A stretch of DNA of 64,000 nt from Lathyrus oleraceus (GCF_024323335.1 NC_066585.1:77548109-77612108); one strand, 5' to 3'. Positions 1 through 12,777 are shown, counted from the first letter of the stretch. Program-made: numbers and translations. Notes: generated by a model not told the origin, from the letters alone.

Positions 1-38
1 TGGCGTTGGATCACTATGTTCAATGGGTTTAGAAATCC

Positions 39-303
39 CTGCATAATGATTCTGGATAATGAAAAGCTTTTGATATTTAAACAAGCAAATCATTTATGCA
101 GATGAAAAAGCTGTTTTCTTGTTTTTCATGGTTTTTTATGATCACTGATTTCATGCAAAAGCAAAAAGTGAAAACAAATGGAAAAACAAATGTTTAACAA
201 TGCATTAATTGAATGAAACATCATTGTATTAAATGCTGCCAACAATGTCATCACTTCTCCTTTTGGCATGGGAGAAGGGTTTTGAACAAAGTGAACAAAT
301 CAC
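39..303 (-). other. Ogre intron between protease and RT (element A)
   Basis: The minus strand has a GT donor at 303-302 and an AG acceptor in ATGCAG at 40-39. This gives 265 bases, the same length and position as the intron in element E. Sequence on both sides matches the E exons: the protease tail ends in VPTVIHKSA-like residues, and the RT start has the codons before IEHNDP. An intron at this point is characteristic of Ogre elements. Confidence 0.75.
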
Positions 304-690
304 GCTGACTTATGAATGACCGTAGGAACATCTACAGCGACCCAATTGTGGCAGACACCACTAGGAATAACAAAGTTGGTCAGGTCCTCTGCATCCTCTT
401 CCAAGATAGCAGCAGCCTCTTCTTCGGGTTGATCGTCATGGATGAATCCTCCACTCGTGAACAAACCTTGCTCATTACATGCCCCAGAACAGTAGCCAAT
501 GCCAGCCCGGGATTGGTTAACCAGGAATAAATCCATCAACAGTACTAAGTCTGGCAAAATATCTCTCTGAGTTCACAGCTCTCTAGCTCAATCTGATCCC
601 TCAATCTGGTAGAATCGGCTCTGGTATAGTACCGGCGAAGTGCGTCTTCAGAATAAATGAAGATCGCAGGGTCAGACCACAGGACGGGAG
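304..690 (-). pseudogene. gag-protease remnant: gag N-terminus fused to protease C-terminal tail
   Basis: On the minus strand, about 690 to 570 encodes the beginning of ORF2. It matches the E and C copies (FIY.ED..RRYYTRA) and runs into a charged heptad-like stretch resembling the coiled coil that follows the gag start. At about 560 it jumps to the C-terminal tail of the gag-protease polyprotein (residues like SRAGIGYCSG, GLFTSGGFIH, FVIPSGVCHNW) and ends at the intron donor. The Gag core, zinc-knuckle region and protease active site are all missing, and the two parts are not in the same frame. This is a deletion derivative, not a working gene. The identification rests on close similarity to the other copies in this window. 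Confidence 0.75.
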
Positions 691-1869
691 ACCGGAACAA
701 AACACCTGCTTATGCAAATGATGCATGAAGTGTTTATGCATATGCTCGTTTTTTATTTCAAAGAAACTCGAGGGTTTTATTTGCAAACTTTGAAATATTT
801 AAGCATTTTGATCATATATGAGAATATCTCATCAAATATATCAGGTGAAAAAATTTTCCCGGTTTTTTCATTTTTGAAATTTTTTGCAAATAAACTCCTT
901 TGAGTTCCTTGAAAATTTTCTTTTCTTTTTTGATGACATGAATGCGGATGAATGCGTGAATGTATGAATGCAACAATCACACTCAAGGATCAAACAAAGC
1001 ACACCAAACAAAGGTCGTGGGAAAGCTCATTGTATCCCTAATATCAATCATCCATTTTGGTGGATTTAGGTTTTCACCTTATCGACACCCAAGTTCCATT
1101 GATATTAACGGTACATGAACCGGCTCGAACATCTTTAATATCAACCAGCCGCTTTGGTGGATTTTAGGTTTTACACCTGATCCGGGTTCCATTGATATTA
1201 ACAATGTTTGAACGACTCAACCACGAATCACGGGTTTGTTGAGAGTCACGAGCATGGGGTCTCGGTTAAGAACCACCCAAAGGGAGTGTACTAGGGTTTA
1301 AACCTGCCAGACATGTTCTATCAGAGGTTCCCATAATCATCGTTCCATCTCTCGAATATTATCGGAGGAACGAATACTCGTATTCCAAGAATATTCTCAA
1401 GAGAAACTCTTATGAGTGTAGTATCGCGTAACAATCGCATCAGAACTTACATCTGAACGACCTCCGCACTACGTTCCTAAAAATAGGCCAAGATGGGTTT
1501 GGTAAACTACGGTCCTTGGCTTCTGCGGCACATGATTGAAAGAATAATGCCTAACCACAAATAACTTGTGTGACATTATTAATCCAACATGGCCTCCACC
1601 AAGTGAATGGACTCGCAAGTCAACTGGCTAAGGAATACTCCACACCAGTCAACAAGACTATGCCATTCTCCTATCCTAGAGTGCACTCGAGTTCGGGTAT
1701 AGAACTCATCTCACAGATCACCAAAGCAAACAACAATTGTATATCAAGCAATTCAAGCATTACAATCAATACAGTTATCCCAAATTGTACAAAAATATGT
1801 CATATAACAAATAATAATATATCACAACAAGGGTGAAAAGTAGGCAATACCACCAAGGAATTCAATATA
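691..1869 (-). other. Element A leader and ORF1-deleted spacer
   Basis: Minus-strand 1869 to about 960 matches the 5' UTR of elements C and E, including the segment where AATATCAATC and GATATTAA blocks recur. About 920 to 850 matches the start of the ORF1 region, and about 850 to 700 matches the spacer between ORF1 and gag. ORF1 itself is missing, removed by a clean deletion near 850. No coding potential is visible. Confidence 0.7.
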
Positions 1870-1887
1870 TCCCCAGCAGAGTCGCCA
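1870..1887 (-). other. Primer binding site (element A)
   Basis: The minus strand reads TGGCGACTCTGCTGGGGA, six bases inside the LTR end. Its complement ends in GTCGCCA, as a tRNA 3' end should. The match is to the tRNA-Arg type of primer reported for Ogre elements. Two bases differ from the copy in element E (CTCCA versus CTCTG in the middle). Confidence 0.8.
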
Positions 1888-1893
1888 CTTTTC

Positions 1894-4800
1894 TGTAGCG
1901 GTGTATTCGTCGCTATATGATCTATTGGTTAAACCATAAGCAAAGCATACAATGAATTTCGAGTCGCCACCGCACTTTTATTTATCCAAAGGACTGGCTA
2001 AAAAGCGAACAAAAGCCTAAGAAGTTTTACACGTAGAAAACTAATAAAAAGATCAGAGAGTCTGGGTAAGGGGTAAATTACGCAATGGGAAGGTGTTAGG
2101 CACCCACTACGTCCTAGGTACTCCTAGGGAGCCCTTTTCACACTTGTTGTATAAAATTGTTATTTGTTATGACATAAGTATTGTGCAAACATGATTGGCA
2201 TGATGAGAAAAGAATATACAATTTTTATTGTTTTTGTGTTTGAACGGATGAACCCGTTGCCTACGTACCTTCCATCAAAGGTAAGGATCAAAACGCCGTA
2301 GTTCGGCTAAAAGATTTCCAAAAGTTAGTGGATTCAATTTTAAACAATAGCACTGAGGCTCTTCATTATCAATGGGAGAAAACTCGACCAAGACCAACAT
2401 CCACCATGCGAGGATAGCTTCGACGTACTAGATGGGTTAACCCTGTTTTCAGTACGGAAGTCTTATAGTCGACTCACATAGGATAGGGTAAGATTTACAT
2501 CAACCACAATGATAATTGAAACCTATGGCTAATGTGAAAAGATTAACAATGGACAAAGCCAAAACAATTGAATGGGTGAAGTTAATTAATTGTGATTATG
2601 AAAGTAGAGTCAAAGTATGATTAAGATTGATTCAAAAGAAGTGTTATGAAATGGAGTTTGAAAAAAGTCAAGGACTTGGGGTCCAGGTTTTTAATTTGAA
2701 AACATGAAGATGTTTGCACAATATCTATCTCAAGTTTGAAAGTAATGTGTGAAAAGGTTTAGGACATAATGGGGATGCATGGATGAGGATGGAGTGTAAA
2801 ACTTCTTAAATGGTTCACCTCTTGAAATCATATAGAAGATGATTCAAGTGTGTCCTTTGGAATGGGCAATGAGCAATAATAAAATAAGCAAACAAATGAT
2901 ACCGGATGCCACTCAATGGTCTTACTCCAATCTCACAAACAAAAAGCGGATACCGGATACCAATAGATGGATTTACACCAATCTCCTAAACAAAGAAACA
3001 AGGATATCGGAAGCCATTAGATGGACTTATTCCAATCTCCTAAAACAAAACGAAACTTGGATACCGGATGCATCCTCACATAAACAAACAAAAGCAAAAC
3101 ATGGATGTCAGATGCCAATTTATCTGGGCTTACTCTAACCTCCACAGTATGGTCCTAGGAATACAAATGCCAAATTACACGGACTTACAATTGCATCCTC
3201 ACATACAACAAACAAATGCATTAAGCAAAGATAAGATGAGTGGCCAATGAAATGGTCTTATACTCACTTCCATATCATAGGAACAATGGCCAATAAATGG
3301 TCTTACAATTGTCCTCAATGGGTAAACAACAAAGACATGTCATAAAGACAAATGAGATGATCATGCACTAATGAGCAATTAATGATGATAAATGCACAAA
3401 TCATGCAAGCAGACATGTGTATATGAGATAAGCAATCAATCAATGAAGTCATTCAGCACACACTATAACCAAACAATCAGGCTCACACAAAAGGGTTAGG
3501 CATTGAAGCCAACTGGAATAGGGTTAATGGTGCTCTTAACCTTGCCATTGAGGGGCTAAGGTGAAGCAGATGAAAGGATATGAGGGGTGTGCCTCATTGC
3601 TCTTATCCCTGGTCAGGGAGAGCATTTGAATATCAGAAGGTGTGGGAGTTCAGAAAGTAGGAACTCTCTCCACATATTATTGACTCGATAGATCTTGGGT
3701 TTGGATCTCAATGCTACAACCATGTAATGGGAGCAAGGAGAAGACTCACAGAATAGTGGGAGATAGACTACATATCTCTTATATCCACCAATTGCCTTAT
3801 TTAAAGGACTTTTCCTGCTTGGGACAAATGTAAACACACACAAGCATTGCCTCTTAAGGAGGACTTCAGACAGTTGCCTGGCCAAGTAACAGGCCAGGTC
3901 TTCCAGACTACATGAAGAAAAGGGATTATACCTCAATGCAAATTTCTATTAAAGCAAAGCAAAGCAAGTTCTTAAAAAACTAAGCAACTAATGATACCTG
4001 AAACCAGTCAAACAGAATCAGTACACAACTCAAAGTTTAAAGCAAAAGGAGATAGAAATCAACAGTCAACATAATCAGATAAATGAGCAATGCACAATGC
4101 TCAAAGCATATGAGCCAAGCAACCTACAAAACAAGCAAGTTAGTCATGATAAACAAATCAAGCTCAATCAATTTGTAATGATCTCTTTGGGTATTTGTTG
4201 CTTAACCTGAAAAAATGAACTCAAACATGAGCAACAAGACCACTAGGACAAGCCTAGGGTCAAAAAGGGATGAGAAAGTCAAAACAGCAAGTGAAATCCA
4301 ATCAAAGTCAAGTTCAAACAATCAAGAAACAAACTCAATTGGTTCCAAGTTCATATCATGCATCAACATCATTTCATAAACAAATTAGGTCAAAGCATAG
4401 CATATGGAAGCTCATAGAAGTCAACAGCAAGACTCAACTCAAAACCAATTATAAACAATTCAATAAATCATCAAATAATTCATGATCAATCATAATCCAT
4501 AACATGATATGCATATAAAATTTCAGCTCATTTGGATAAAGGGAAGTTGGTCAATGAAAATCAGAAAGGCAAGGCAAGTTCAAGCATGCTCAAAGAAGTC
4601 AACCAAACATGTACCAACTTCAATAATTCATAAATCAGTGACAACATATGAGAAATGAATGGGATCAAAACCATGACAAAGCTTAAAATGTCTACTAATC
4701 ACATGTCAAATTTCATGTCCATTCAATTAAGTATGAGAATTTCACAAATGATATGGGAACATGTGTCACAAAAAGTCAACATATGACCAAACAGGGGAGA

Positions 4801-7329
4801 AAAATCTCAAACAATTAGGAAATGCCACAAATAATTCCAATAAAAATCACATGTAAACTAGACATCCATAGGTTCATTCATGCAAAAATTCAAGCCAATT
4901 TGAGTTCAAGAAGCATGGTATTGAAAATCATGAAATTGGACATCAATGGTGTGAAACAAATTGTCACACCCTAATTCAAAAAATCATAACTCACAAACTA
5001 GAAATGATAAATTCACAAACTCTATACCAAAATCACCATGAATCTGTCTAGTTTAAGCACAAACAATTTGGAAGCCATTGGATAAAGCATCATCATTTCA
5101 CAAATGTTTTGGCAAAGTGTACAAAATATGAGCACATGTCACAAACCCTAGCACCATTTAAAATTCATTCATCCAAAAATTCAGGAAAAATCATGATTAA
5201 AAACTAGAGATCCAGATGAACAATTAGAAAACATTCTCATGAAATTTGGATTAACAATGGTTGACTTATGATTTTTGCAAGTTTGTGGATCAAAATGAAA
5301 TGAATATTGCAAAAATAATGATTTAAATAACCAAATAAATAAGGCCGTGGCATATTTGTAATTTTGCTGAACGTTTAATGAAACGCAGCGTACTGAGCAT
5401 AAGCGTGGCAAACAGTGATAGGTCACATGGCAATGAAACAGGGATTACATGCAACGAAAATTTCCAGCGAGCAAAACGATTTTCTGGGTTTGGTTTTAGG
5501 GTTTTGCTACAGTATTCATCATCTTGTTCATCATCCTCACCAAATCGTGGAAAATGAATTTACCCAGAAATGAACAACAAGCACATTAATCGAACCAGCC
5601 AAGCATAAATAGCACAAATCCAACAACCATTTTCTATGAATCAAGCTATCCAGAACGAATCGAGCAGAAACAACAATGAACAACAAAATTCATTTCAGCA
5701 TAACTTCCTAATTACTCAACCATTTTTGATGATTTAAAGCTTAAAATGCTCATGGCAAGGAGATCTATAAGAAGCATATCATGGTTTTGTAAATAGTGAA
5801 AATCGAAAACTCACCAAATCTGCAAAGCAGTGTCGATTCAGGTGTTGTTTGGTTGTTTTGTGATGAAACAGATGTGCAATAAGCTTCCAGAAGGTGAATG
5901 AGAGGAGGAATTTGGCTCAACAATCCTTGAAATGACTTCAAACCAAATCTGCCATGGATGAATATTGATGTAGCAGTGCTTGGTAATGGCTTTTCAGTCG
6001 AGATTTACCACTTGCAATGAGCTCAAAATGGTGATGAGTGATGAAGCAACTAAACCCTAGCTCGAGTTCTTTGGAGTTTTCAGAAAAAATGCAAAATGAA
6101 GCAAATGAGTGTTTGAGAGAAATGAGCTTTTTTTGTTTGTGTAAGAGTGGCTGCTAGGGCTTGGATCAGCAGAAAATGTCAAATATATATGCTGTTTAAG
6201 GTTTGCTAATCATGGTTAATGGAAGTGTAAACAAAATTTGCTAATTTTGAAGTGTTTTGCTAATTGACCAATTTTACTTATGTGGCAAGGTGGATGTGTG
6301 CAGCTGCGAATTTGGGCTTTAAACATGTCCAAAATGTGTTTTCTGAACCATCTCAATTGGTGGAATGTGGTGGAATTGTTTAATTTGCAAAGTCACTTTT
6401 TTACTACACTTGAATTAATTCATGCCACTCCAAAAATGCCATTTTGATTGGTGAGTTTTTGGTGAAGTGTGATGACATATTTGGAAAGAGGGCATCAAAT
6501 GTGACTTGTAGCAAAAAACCCCACCCAATTTGGCCAAATGGTTTGGAAGATATGGCCTTGTGAAGTTCAAAAAATTTTGAGAAAGATTTGATCATAACTT
6601 GCCAACCATAAATGGGAATTGAGTGTTCTTGGACTTTTTGGAAATGGGAGAACAAGATATTCAACTTTCATGTTGGGCAAAAATTCATTTGAAGCTTGTA
6701 TCATGATGTAATTTTGAGGATCAAGACTTTCCATTTTTGGCAAATTCCAATTACAGGTCAACTTTCTATTTTTGGAAATTTCTTGTTTGACTTCAAATTC
6801 TTCCATGATGATGTTTGACATGTTATATGAGGCTTATATGGACATGAATGAGACCTCTCAGACCAATTCCCACCATCCAATCACTGATTAAATGCACAGT
6901 TGACCAACAGTTGACTTTCTAGGGTTTTGCTTGACTGAACCATGTTCTGATGAATTCCAAACCCTAATCCCTTGAGATCTTTATTCCAAATGATGTTACA
7001 ACTCATGTGAACTCTTGATGATTGATCATGGTGCCCAAATTCTTCAAGAATGGCCACCATCCACTATTTAATGACTGATTTGACTGTTTGACTGTTGATT
7101 GCTTCAGCTGCAAGTAACAAGGTTAGCTGACAATATTTTTGTACTTTTGGTTAGCAAACATATGAAAAGCAATGATACACAAATGCAATACATGATTGGT
7201 GATCAAGAACCACACTCACAAGATACCCACCCACTAGGAGGGAAGCTAGGGCATGCAATGATCCTTAAGGCCATGATATGATATGATATGGGCCATGAGG
7301 GATCTTAGGGCCAAAATTGGGGTCTTACA
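1894..7329 (-). repeat. Ogre-type LTR, type 1 (TGTAAG...CTACA), 5436 bp
   Basis: On the minus strand it begins TGTAAGACCCCAATTTTGG at 7329 and ends CCGCTACA at 1894, next to a primer site. Both ends match the LTR at 26490-31350 and, in part, the LTRs of element E. It is non-coding. It contains a hairpin module near 2250-2312, a degenerate minisatellite near 2901-3200, and AT-rich sequence. On its high-coordinate side the preceding bases (AAAAATGGGTATC in element sense) resemble the polypurine tract of element E, so it also appears to serve as the 3' LTR of element B. A 5.4-kb LTR is within the known Ogre size range. Confidence 0.8.
2901..3200. repeat. Degenerate minisatellite in LTR (period about 51-57 bp)
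   Basis: The motif ACCGGATGCC and variants recur at 2901, 2952, 3006 and 3063, with weaker copies near 3105 and 3165. Most units are followed by ACTCAATGG/TAGATGG and TTACTCCAATCTC. Spacing is 51, 54 and 57 bp. Because these are multiples of three, the plus strand stays open and gives a repetitive peptide, which I regard as a by-product of the repeat. Confidence 0.7.
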
Positions 7330-7494
7330 GATACCCATTTTTGCCTAAGTTGCCTTTTCAGGTTTTTAACTTACCGGGTGTACGATCTTTTCATTTTTAA
7401 TCCTTAACTTTTGCCCGAACCTTTTCATTTTCTAGGTTCGTCAGGATGCCCATTTTTGCCTGGACTGTTCTTTTTACTGTCCAGCGGGTCTATC
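7330..7494 (-). other. Short 3' UTR and polypurine-like tract (element B)
   Basis: Only 165 bp separate the integrase stop from the LTR start; element E has about 2.76 kb here. The segment has several imperfect copies of a unit ending CTTAGGCAAAAATGGG (minus strand), like the first bases of E's 3' UTR. The last bases before the LTR, AAAAATGGGTATC, parallel E's AAATAGGGGCATC. They may act as the polypurine tract. Confidence 0.55.
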
Positions 7495-10400
7495 TCATGC
7501 GAAGTATTTTTTAACTGCATCTGAGTTCACAGGGGAAGGGAAGTCTTCACCATCCATCGTTGCAAGAATTAAGGCCCCTCCATCAAAAACCTTGGCGACA
7601 ATATAAGGTCCCTCATAGTTAGGAGTCCACTTGCCCCTGTGATCCGTCTGAGGAGGAAGGATCCTTTTCAACACTAAATCTCCGACTTGGAAACAACGAG
7701 GACGCACTTTCTGATCAAAGGCTCTCTTCATCCGACTTTGATACAAAAACCCATGACAAATGGCTGCCATTCGCTTCTCTTCGATAAGACTCAACTCATT
7801 GAACCTTGTCCGAATCTATTCAGCTTCATCTAGCTTGACATCCAACAGGACTCTTAGAGAAGGAATCTCCACTTCAACAGGTAGGACTGCTTCCATACCA
7901 TACACAAGGGAGTAAGGGGTCGCCCCGGTCGACGTACGTACTAAAGTGCGGTACCCATGCAAGGCGAAGGGTAGCATCTCATGCCAATCTCTGTACGTAA
8001 CGACCATCTTCTGCACAATCTTCTTTATGTTCTTATTTGCTGCCTCAACAACACCGTTCATCTTAGGACGATAAGGGGAAGAATTGTGATGCTGAATGTT
8101 GAAGTTCTGACACAACTCCTTCATCATTTTGTTGTTGAGATTAGAACCATTATCGGTAATGATTCTATCGGGAATCCCATAGCGACAAATGATTTCCTTC
8201 TTAATGAAACGGGCAACCACATGTCTGGTGACATTCGCGAATGATGCTGCTTCGACCCATTTGGTGAAATAGTCGATGGCAACAAGGATGAAGCGATACC
8301 CATTGGAAGCAGTCGGCTCAATCTTTCCAATCATGTCAATGCCCCACATAGCAAACGGCCACGGCGAAGACATCACATTCAGAGGATTCGGCGGTACATG
8401 CACCTTATCAGCATAAATCTGGCATTTATGACACTTCCGAGCATACTTGAAACAATCTGATTCCATGGTCATCCAATAATAACCCGCCCTCAACAATTTC
8501 TTAGCCATTGCATGTCTGCCGGCATGAGTACCGAAGGAACCTTCATGAACTTCCTGCATTAACATGTCCGCCTCGTGTTTGTCCACGCATCTGAGCAAAA
8601 CCATGTCGAAGTTCCTCTTATACAGCACATCGTCTTTGTTCAAGAAGAAATTGCCTGCCAATCTTCTCAAAGTCTTTCTGTCATTGTTGGATGCCCCTGC
8701 AGGGTACTCTTGATTCTTCAGAAAGCACTTGATATCGTGATACCAGGGCTTGTCATCGACTATTAGTTCAGCGGCAAACACATACGCGGCCCTATCAAGG
8801 CGCATAACATCGATCCTAGGAGCATGGTTCCACCGAACCACCTTGATCATGGAGGATAGAGTAGCAAGTGCATCTGCCATCTGGTTCTCATCACGAGGTA
8901 TATGATACAGCTTTACTGTTGTGAAGAAAGTCAACAGTCTTCTCGTGTAATCTCTATAGGGGACCAGAGTGGGCTGGAGAGTATTCCAATCACCATTCAC
9001 TTGATTGATCACTAGAGCTGAATCTCCGAAGATGTCCAGAGTCTTAATTCTCAAATCAATGGCTTGCTCAATACCCAAGATACAGGCCTCGTACTCAGCT
9101 TCATTATTGGTGCACTCGAAAGTCAGACGAGCGGTGAAAGGCATGTGGGCACCTTTCGGAGTAGTAATGACAGCGCCAATTCCACTTCCTTTGGCGTTGA
9201 CGGCCCCATCAAACGTTAAAATCCACTTTTCATCTGGATCAGGTCCCTCCCCAACAACTGGCTCTTCACAGTCTTTCATCTTGAGGAACATGATGTCTTC
9301 ATCTGGAAAATCAAACTTCATCGGCTCGTAATCTTCAATCGGCTGCTGAGCAAGATAATCTGACAGAATACTCCCCTTGATGGCTTTCTGGGATGTATAC
9401 TGGATGTCATACTCTGTCAATACCATTTGCCAACGAGCAACCCTTCCGGTGAGAGCTGGCTTCTCGAATATATACTTGACTGGATCCATCTTGGAGATCA
9501 GTAAGGTTGTGTGAGTCAGCATGTATTGTCTCAATCGCTTAGCAGCCCATGCAAGTGCACAACATGTCTTTTCAAGCATTGAGTATCTCGACTCGCAGTC
9601 TGTAAATTTTTTACTCAAGTAGTAGATGGCATGTTCTTTCCTACCTGTCTCGTCGTGTTGACCGAGAACACAACCCATAGAATTGTCAAGTACTGTCAAG
9701 TACATAATCAGCGGCCTCCCTGGGACTGGAGGCATGAGGATAGGGGGATTCTGCAAATACTCTTTTATCTTTTCAAAAGCCCTTTGACAATCGTCGTTCC
9801 ACCTGATAGCCTGATCTTTCCTCAACAATTTGAAAATTGGCTCACACGTGGCTGTTAGGTGAGAGATGAACCTTGCAATGTAGTTCAACCTCCCTAAGAA
9901 ACCACGGACTTGCTTCTCTGTTCTTGGCTCAGGCATTTCCTGTATTGCTTTCACTTTGTCAGGATCCACCTCAATCCCTTTTCCGCTAACAATAAAACCC
10001 AGCAATTTTCCAGATCTCACCCCGAAAGTGCACTTGTTCGGATTAAGCCTCAGCTTGAATTTCCTTAAACGTTCAAACAATTTCTGCAGATTTACCAGAT
10101 GTTCTTCTTCTGTCTGAGATTTGGCAATCATATCGTCCACATAAACCTCGATTTCATGATGAATCATATCATGGAACAGAGTCACCATAGCTCGTTGATA
10201 TGTTGCCCCAGCATTCTTCAGGCCAAACGGCATCATCTTGTAGCAGAAGGTGCCCCATGGGGTTATGAAAGTTGTCTTCTCCATGTCTTCTGGTGCCATC
10301 TTGATTTGGTTATAGCCAGAAAAGCCATCCATGAAGGAGAATACCGAGAACTGAGCTGTGTTATCCACCAAAACGTCGATGTGAGGTAATGGGAAATCAT

Positions 10401-10969
10401 CTTTAGGGCTAACTCTGTTCAGATCCCGGTAATCGACACACATCCGTACCTTTCCATCCTTCTTAGGTACTGGAACGATGTTTGCGACCCATGGCGGATA
10501 ATTGGTAACCGCTAGGAACCCTGCATCCAACTGTTTCTGCACTTCTTCCTTTATCTTTACAGCCATCTCTGGTCTTGTTCTTCTGAGCTTCTGCTTGACC
10601 GGAGGACAACCCTCTTTGAGAGGTAAACGGTGTACCACAATGTCGGTGTCAAGCCCTGGCATATCCTGATAAGACCAAGCGAAGACGTCAACATACTCTT
10701 GCAACAGTTCAATCAACCCCTTCTTTACATCGTCTTCCAAAGCAACCCCTATCTTGATTTCTTTCTTGACGTCCTCGGTGCCAAGATTAATCACTTCAGT
10801 AGACTCTTGATGCGGTTGAATGACCCTTTCCTCTTGCTTTAGCAGCCTGGCAAGTTCTTCAGGGAGTTCACAGTCTTCATCACCCTCTTCTTCAGCTTGG
10901 AAGATTGGGTTTTCGAAGTCGAAGCGAGCCATAGTATAACTGTTATCAATAGGATCCGGTGATGTGCAT
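7495..10969 (-). pseudogene. pol: Pol polyprotein: RT, RNase H, archaeal-type RNase H, integrase (one stop codon)
   Basis: This is the second exon of the Ogre polyprotein, which copies element RNA into DNA and integrates it. In the 1101-residue open frame read from 11121, RT spans about 215-395 with YVDD at 327-330. The first RNase H follows at about 470-590. A second, archaeal-type RNase H at about 630-755 shows FDGA, TNNEAEYE, FGDS and MADA. Integrase has an H849/H866/C897/C900 zinc finger and a D929-D990-E1026 triad with the classic D35E spacing. A TAG at 7816-7818 replaces a tryptophan (TGG in element E) and cuts off about 105 residues carrying the GPY-like motif (YEGPYIV). Apart from that stop the frame is open. 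The residues before exon position 10969 are translated intron. A dual RNase H is diagnostic of the Tat lineage. Confidence 0.9.
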
Positions 10970-11230
10970 CTGCATGAGTGACGGTATGTGCTTATGAGTG
11001 TGAGCAGTGAGTGAAAACTAAACAAAACATTGCCAAATATTTTTATTCTTTTGAAATTTTGAAAACTGCAAAAATAGAAAGACAGTGAACAAAATGTTTG
11101 AATGCAAAAGACGTCCTTCATTTATGATAAACAATGCAGGTATTCACATAGATGAGCCCTACAATGAGTCATTACGCCCTGGGCGGAACGTAAGACTTGA
11201 ACATGCATGAATAAAACAAAGAAAAATTAC
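10970..11230 (-). other. Ogre intron between protease tail and RT (element B)
   Basis: The donor GTAATT begins at 11230 and the acceptor ATGCAG ends at 10970 on the minus strand. Removing these 261 bases joins the GA of the last upstream codon to the A at 10969 and keeps the frame: ..LLE, one joined codon, then CTSPDPIDN. The upstream frame would otherwise stop within the donor (TAA at 11229-11227). Confidence 0.75.
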
Positions 11231-11790
11231 TCCTCTAGAAGAGTGACTTGGACAATTTCCTCGGAAGACCAATTGTTGATGACTTCACCCGGGATCCTCG
11301 GACGCACCCAGTTGTCGATGTCGCAATCACTATCTCCATTTTCATCGTCGATCGCAGAGATCTGGCCATATTGGATGACGCCAACACTAGAGAAAGTAAT
11401 CGGCCCCTGACGAGTCTGAAGTGCTGAAGTTGTAGAAGTCAGCGCTGGTAGATACCCAATCCCGAACTTGTCGTCCTTCATTGGTAACTCCAACAGACGT
11501 CCCCAACCGGGAGCAACACCTGAATCCACCAAGGCTTGCTCCTGCTTGAAAGATGAGATAGGGGCTCCTGCTTTAACCCCTTCCATCGGAGCTGCGTCCT
11601 TGATCTGAACTGACTCAAAGGCCTGACAGAGAGTCTCTTGAATTTCACCTTCCACCTCTACGTACTTGAATGTAGACAGGTTACTGACCAGGATGTCCTC
11701 CTCACCACAGACGGTGACAATTCTTCCATTGACTGGGAACTTGATCTTCTGATGCAGTGTTGAGGAGATTGCCCTAGCATTGTGACATGT
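11231..11790 (-). pseudogene. gag-protease C-terminal tail (element B, truncated)
   Basis: This encodes the stretch between protease and the intron. The first recognisable residues (ARAISSTLHQKIKF) align with the segment just after the protease in element E (EAGAVTSTLHQKLKF), and the rest is a divergent version of the acidic linker that ends at the intron. The DTG active site, Gag and everything upstream are missing. The break near 11790 lies beside an inverted repeat. An ATG at 11838 keeps the frame open to 203 residues, but its first residues come from the inverted repeat. Without Gag or protease this copy could move only with proteins from other elements. Confidence 0.7.
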
Positions 11791-11813
11791 TATGGGATAT
11801 GCAAATGCACTGA

Positions 11814-11942
11814 CATGTTTATCAATTCCAAAAGGCATTCTACCCCCTTGATTCCAGTCTCACATTTGATAAACGGTGTAAGAAGAAAATCCCGACTAGA
11901 ATCAAGAAGAAGATATGAACCCCTGGGAATAGATAAACATGT
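11814..11942. repeat. Imperfect inverted repeat at the gag deletion junction
   Basis: The left arm (about 11814-11860) begins ACATGTTTATC and ends CTTGATTCCAGTC. The right arm (about 11895-11942) begins GACTAGAATCAAG and ends GATAAACATGT. The arms of about 47 bp pair imperfectly around a loop of about 35 bp. Both strands therefore encode a similar short peptide (PxGIDKHV). Confidence 0.7.
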
Positions 11943-12759
11943 GTTAAATGATATGAATGCAGAATGATGTGATGCAATGCAGTGACATGGAAATCAGGAC
12001 TGTTGTATCTACTTGAACATCTGTCGGGTTGCACTGTCTGAAAAGAAACCCACTGAGGAATGTAATACAAGATCAAAACTCTGCCCCAGAAAACTGGGTT
12101 GGTTGGAGGTTAAGGTTCCCTGAATTTAGCCCGCCCCTCACTGGTAGGTTCTAAGAACAGAAGTTTGTCAGCTTTAGCCCTTCAGTCGAGAATAATACGT
12201 TTACCACTGAAGGTTTGGCATTATTACGGGATAAAAGACCTCTGCTGACTCCCCTCAACAGGATATCCTAAAGCAAGTTCCCAATCTCGGGGTCCTCGGA
12301 TTGAGCAGCGAGAATGCGCCCACCAGAGCTAACATAAACGCGTCTCGGAGGAGAGGCCTCGACTGAGTTCTCGAGAAATGGTCACCAGAGTCGACGATTT
12401 CTAAAGGAACGTTTGTCGTTATGGAACACCCATAGGACTAAACATATCCAAAGAAACCTCGTCTGGATGTGGGTCTTCATGAACGACTTAACGCAGCAAC
12501 ATACCGCGCAAGCCTCATGACTATCCACTCTAAAACCTATATGTACGCTCAAGCCTGGGTAGTGGGCTTATCTCTCATAAAACATCCCACCCCAACAAAC
12601 AAACAACCCACGGAACCCACAGATACAACAAACATATGTACATGAATGTAATAAGATAAAGCAGGTAAATGCGGAAAGTAAACGACTGTACAAAAGCATA
12701 AACACCCAACAAACAAGAAATTTACCAAAGCTAGGAGGGACTCGCTTAGGGAAACCGGG
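11943..12759 (-). other. Leader of element B
   Basis: This lies between the primer site and the inverted repeat. It has no long open frame with recognisable content. It resembles an Ogre 5' UTR in position only; sequence similarity to the leaders of A, C and E is weak by eye, in keeping with the different LTR type upstream. Confidence 0.5.
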
Positions 12760-12777
12760 TCCCCAGCAGAGTCGCCA
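12760..12777 (-). other. Primer binding site (element B)
   Basis: The minus strand reads TGGCGACTCTGCTGGGGA, identical to the sites of A and C. It lies two bases from the LTR end at 12780, whereas A, C and E have six-base spacers. Confidence 0.8.

Larger units (their letters stand above)
1..7329 (-). mobile_element. Element A: partial Ogre-like element (5' LTR plus deleted interior)
   Basis: This is the left-most member of a minus-strand Ogre-like chain. Reading on the minus strand, an LTR (7329 to 1894) is followed by a tRNA-Arg-type primer site, a 5' UTR of about 0.9 kb, a short stretch where ORF1 should be, a gag start fused to a protease tail, an intron, and the first codons of RT at the window edge. 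Alignment by eye to the full element at 43435-59934 and to the copy at 19567-31350 shows that ORF1 (about 1.4 kb) and most of gag-protease (about 2.5 kb) are deleted. The copy is therefore non-autonomous as far as can be seen. The rest lies outside the window. The same LTR also looks like the 3' LTR of element B. Confidence 0.8.

Noticed and set aside
2839..3138. 99-residue open frame with IPDATQWSYSNL-like repeats
   Set aside because: It lies in an LTR and follows a 51-57-bp minisatellite whose periods are multiples of three; no domain is recognisable.
11782..11967. Plus-strand 61-residue frame containing PLGIDKHV
   Set aside because: It is the opposite arm of the inverted repeat at the deletion junction in element B.
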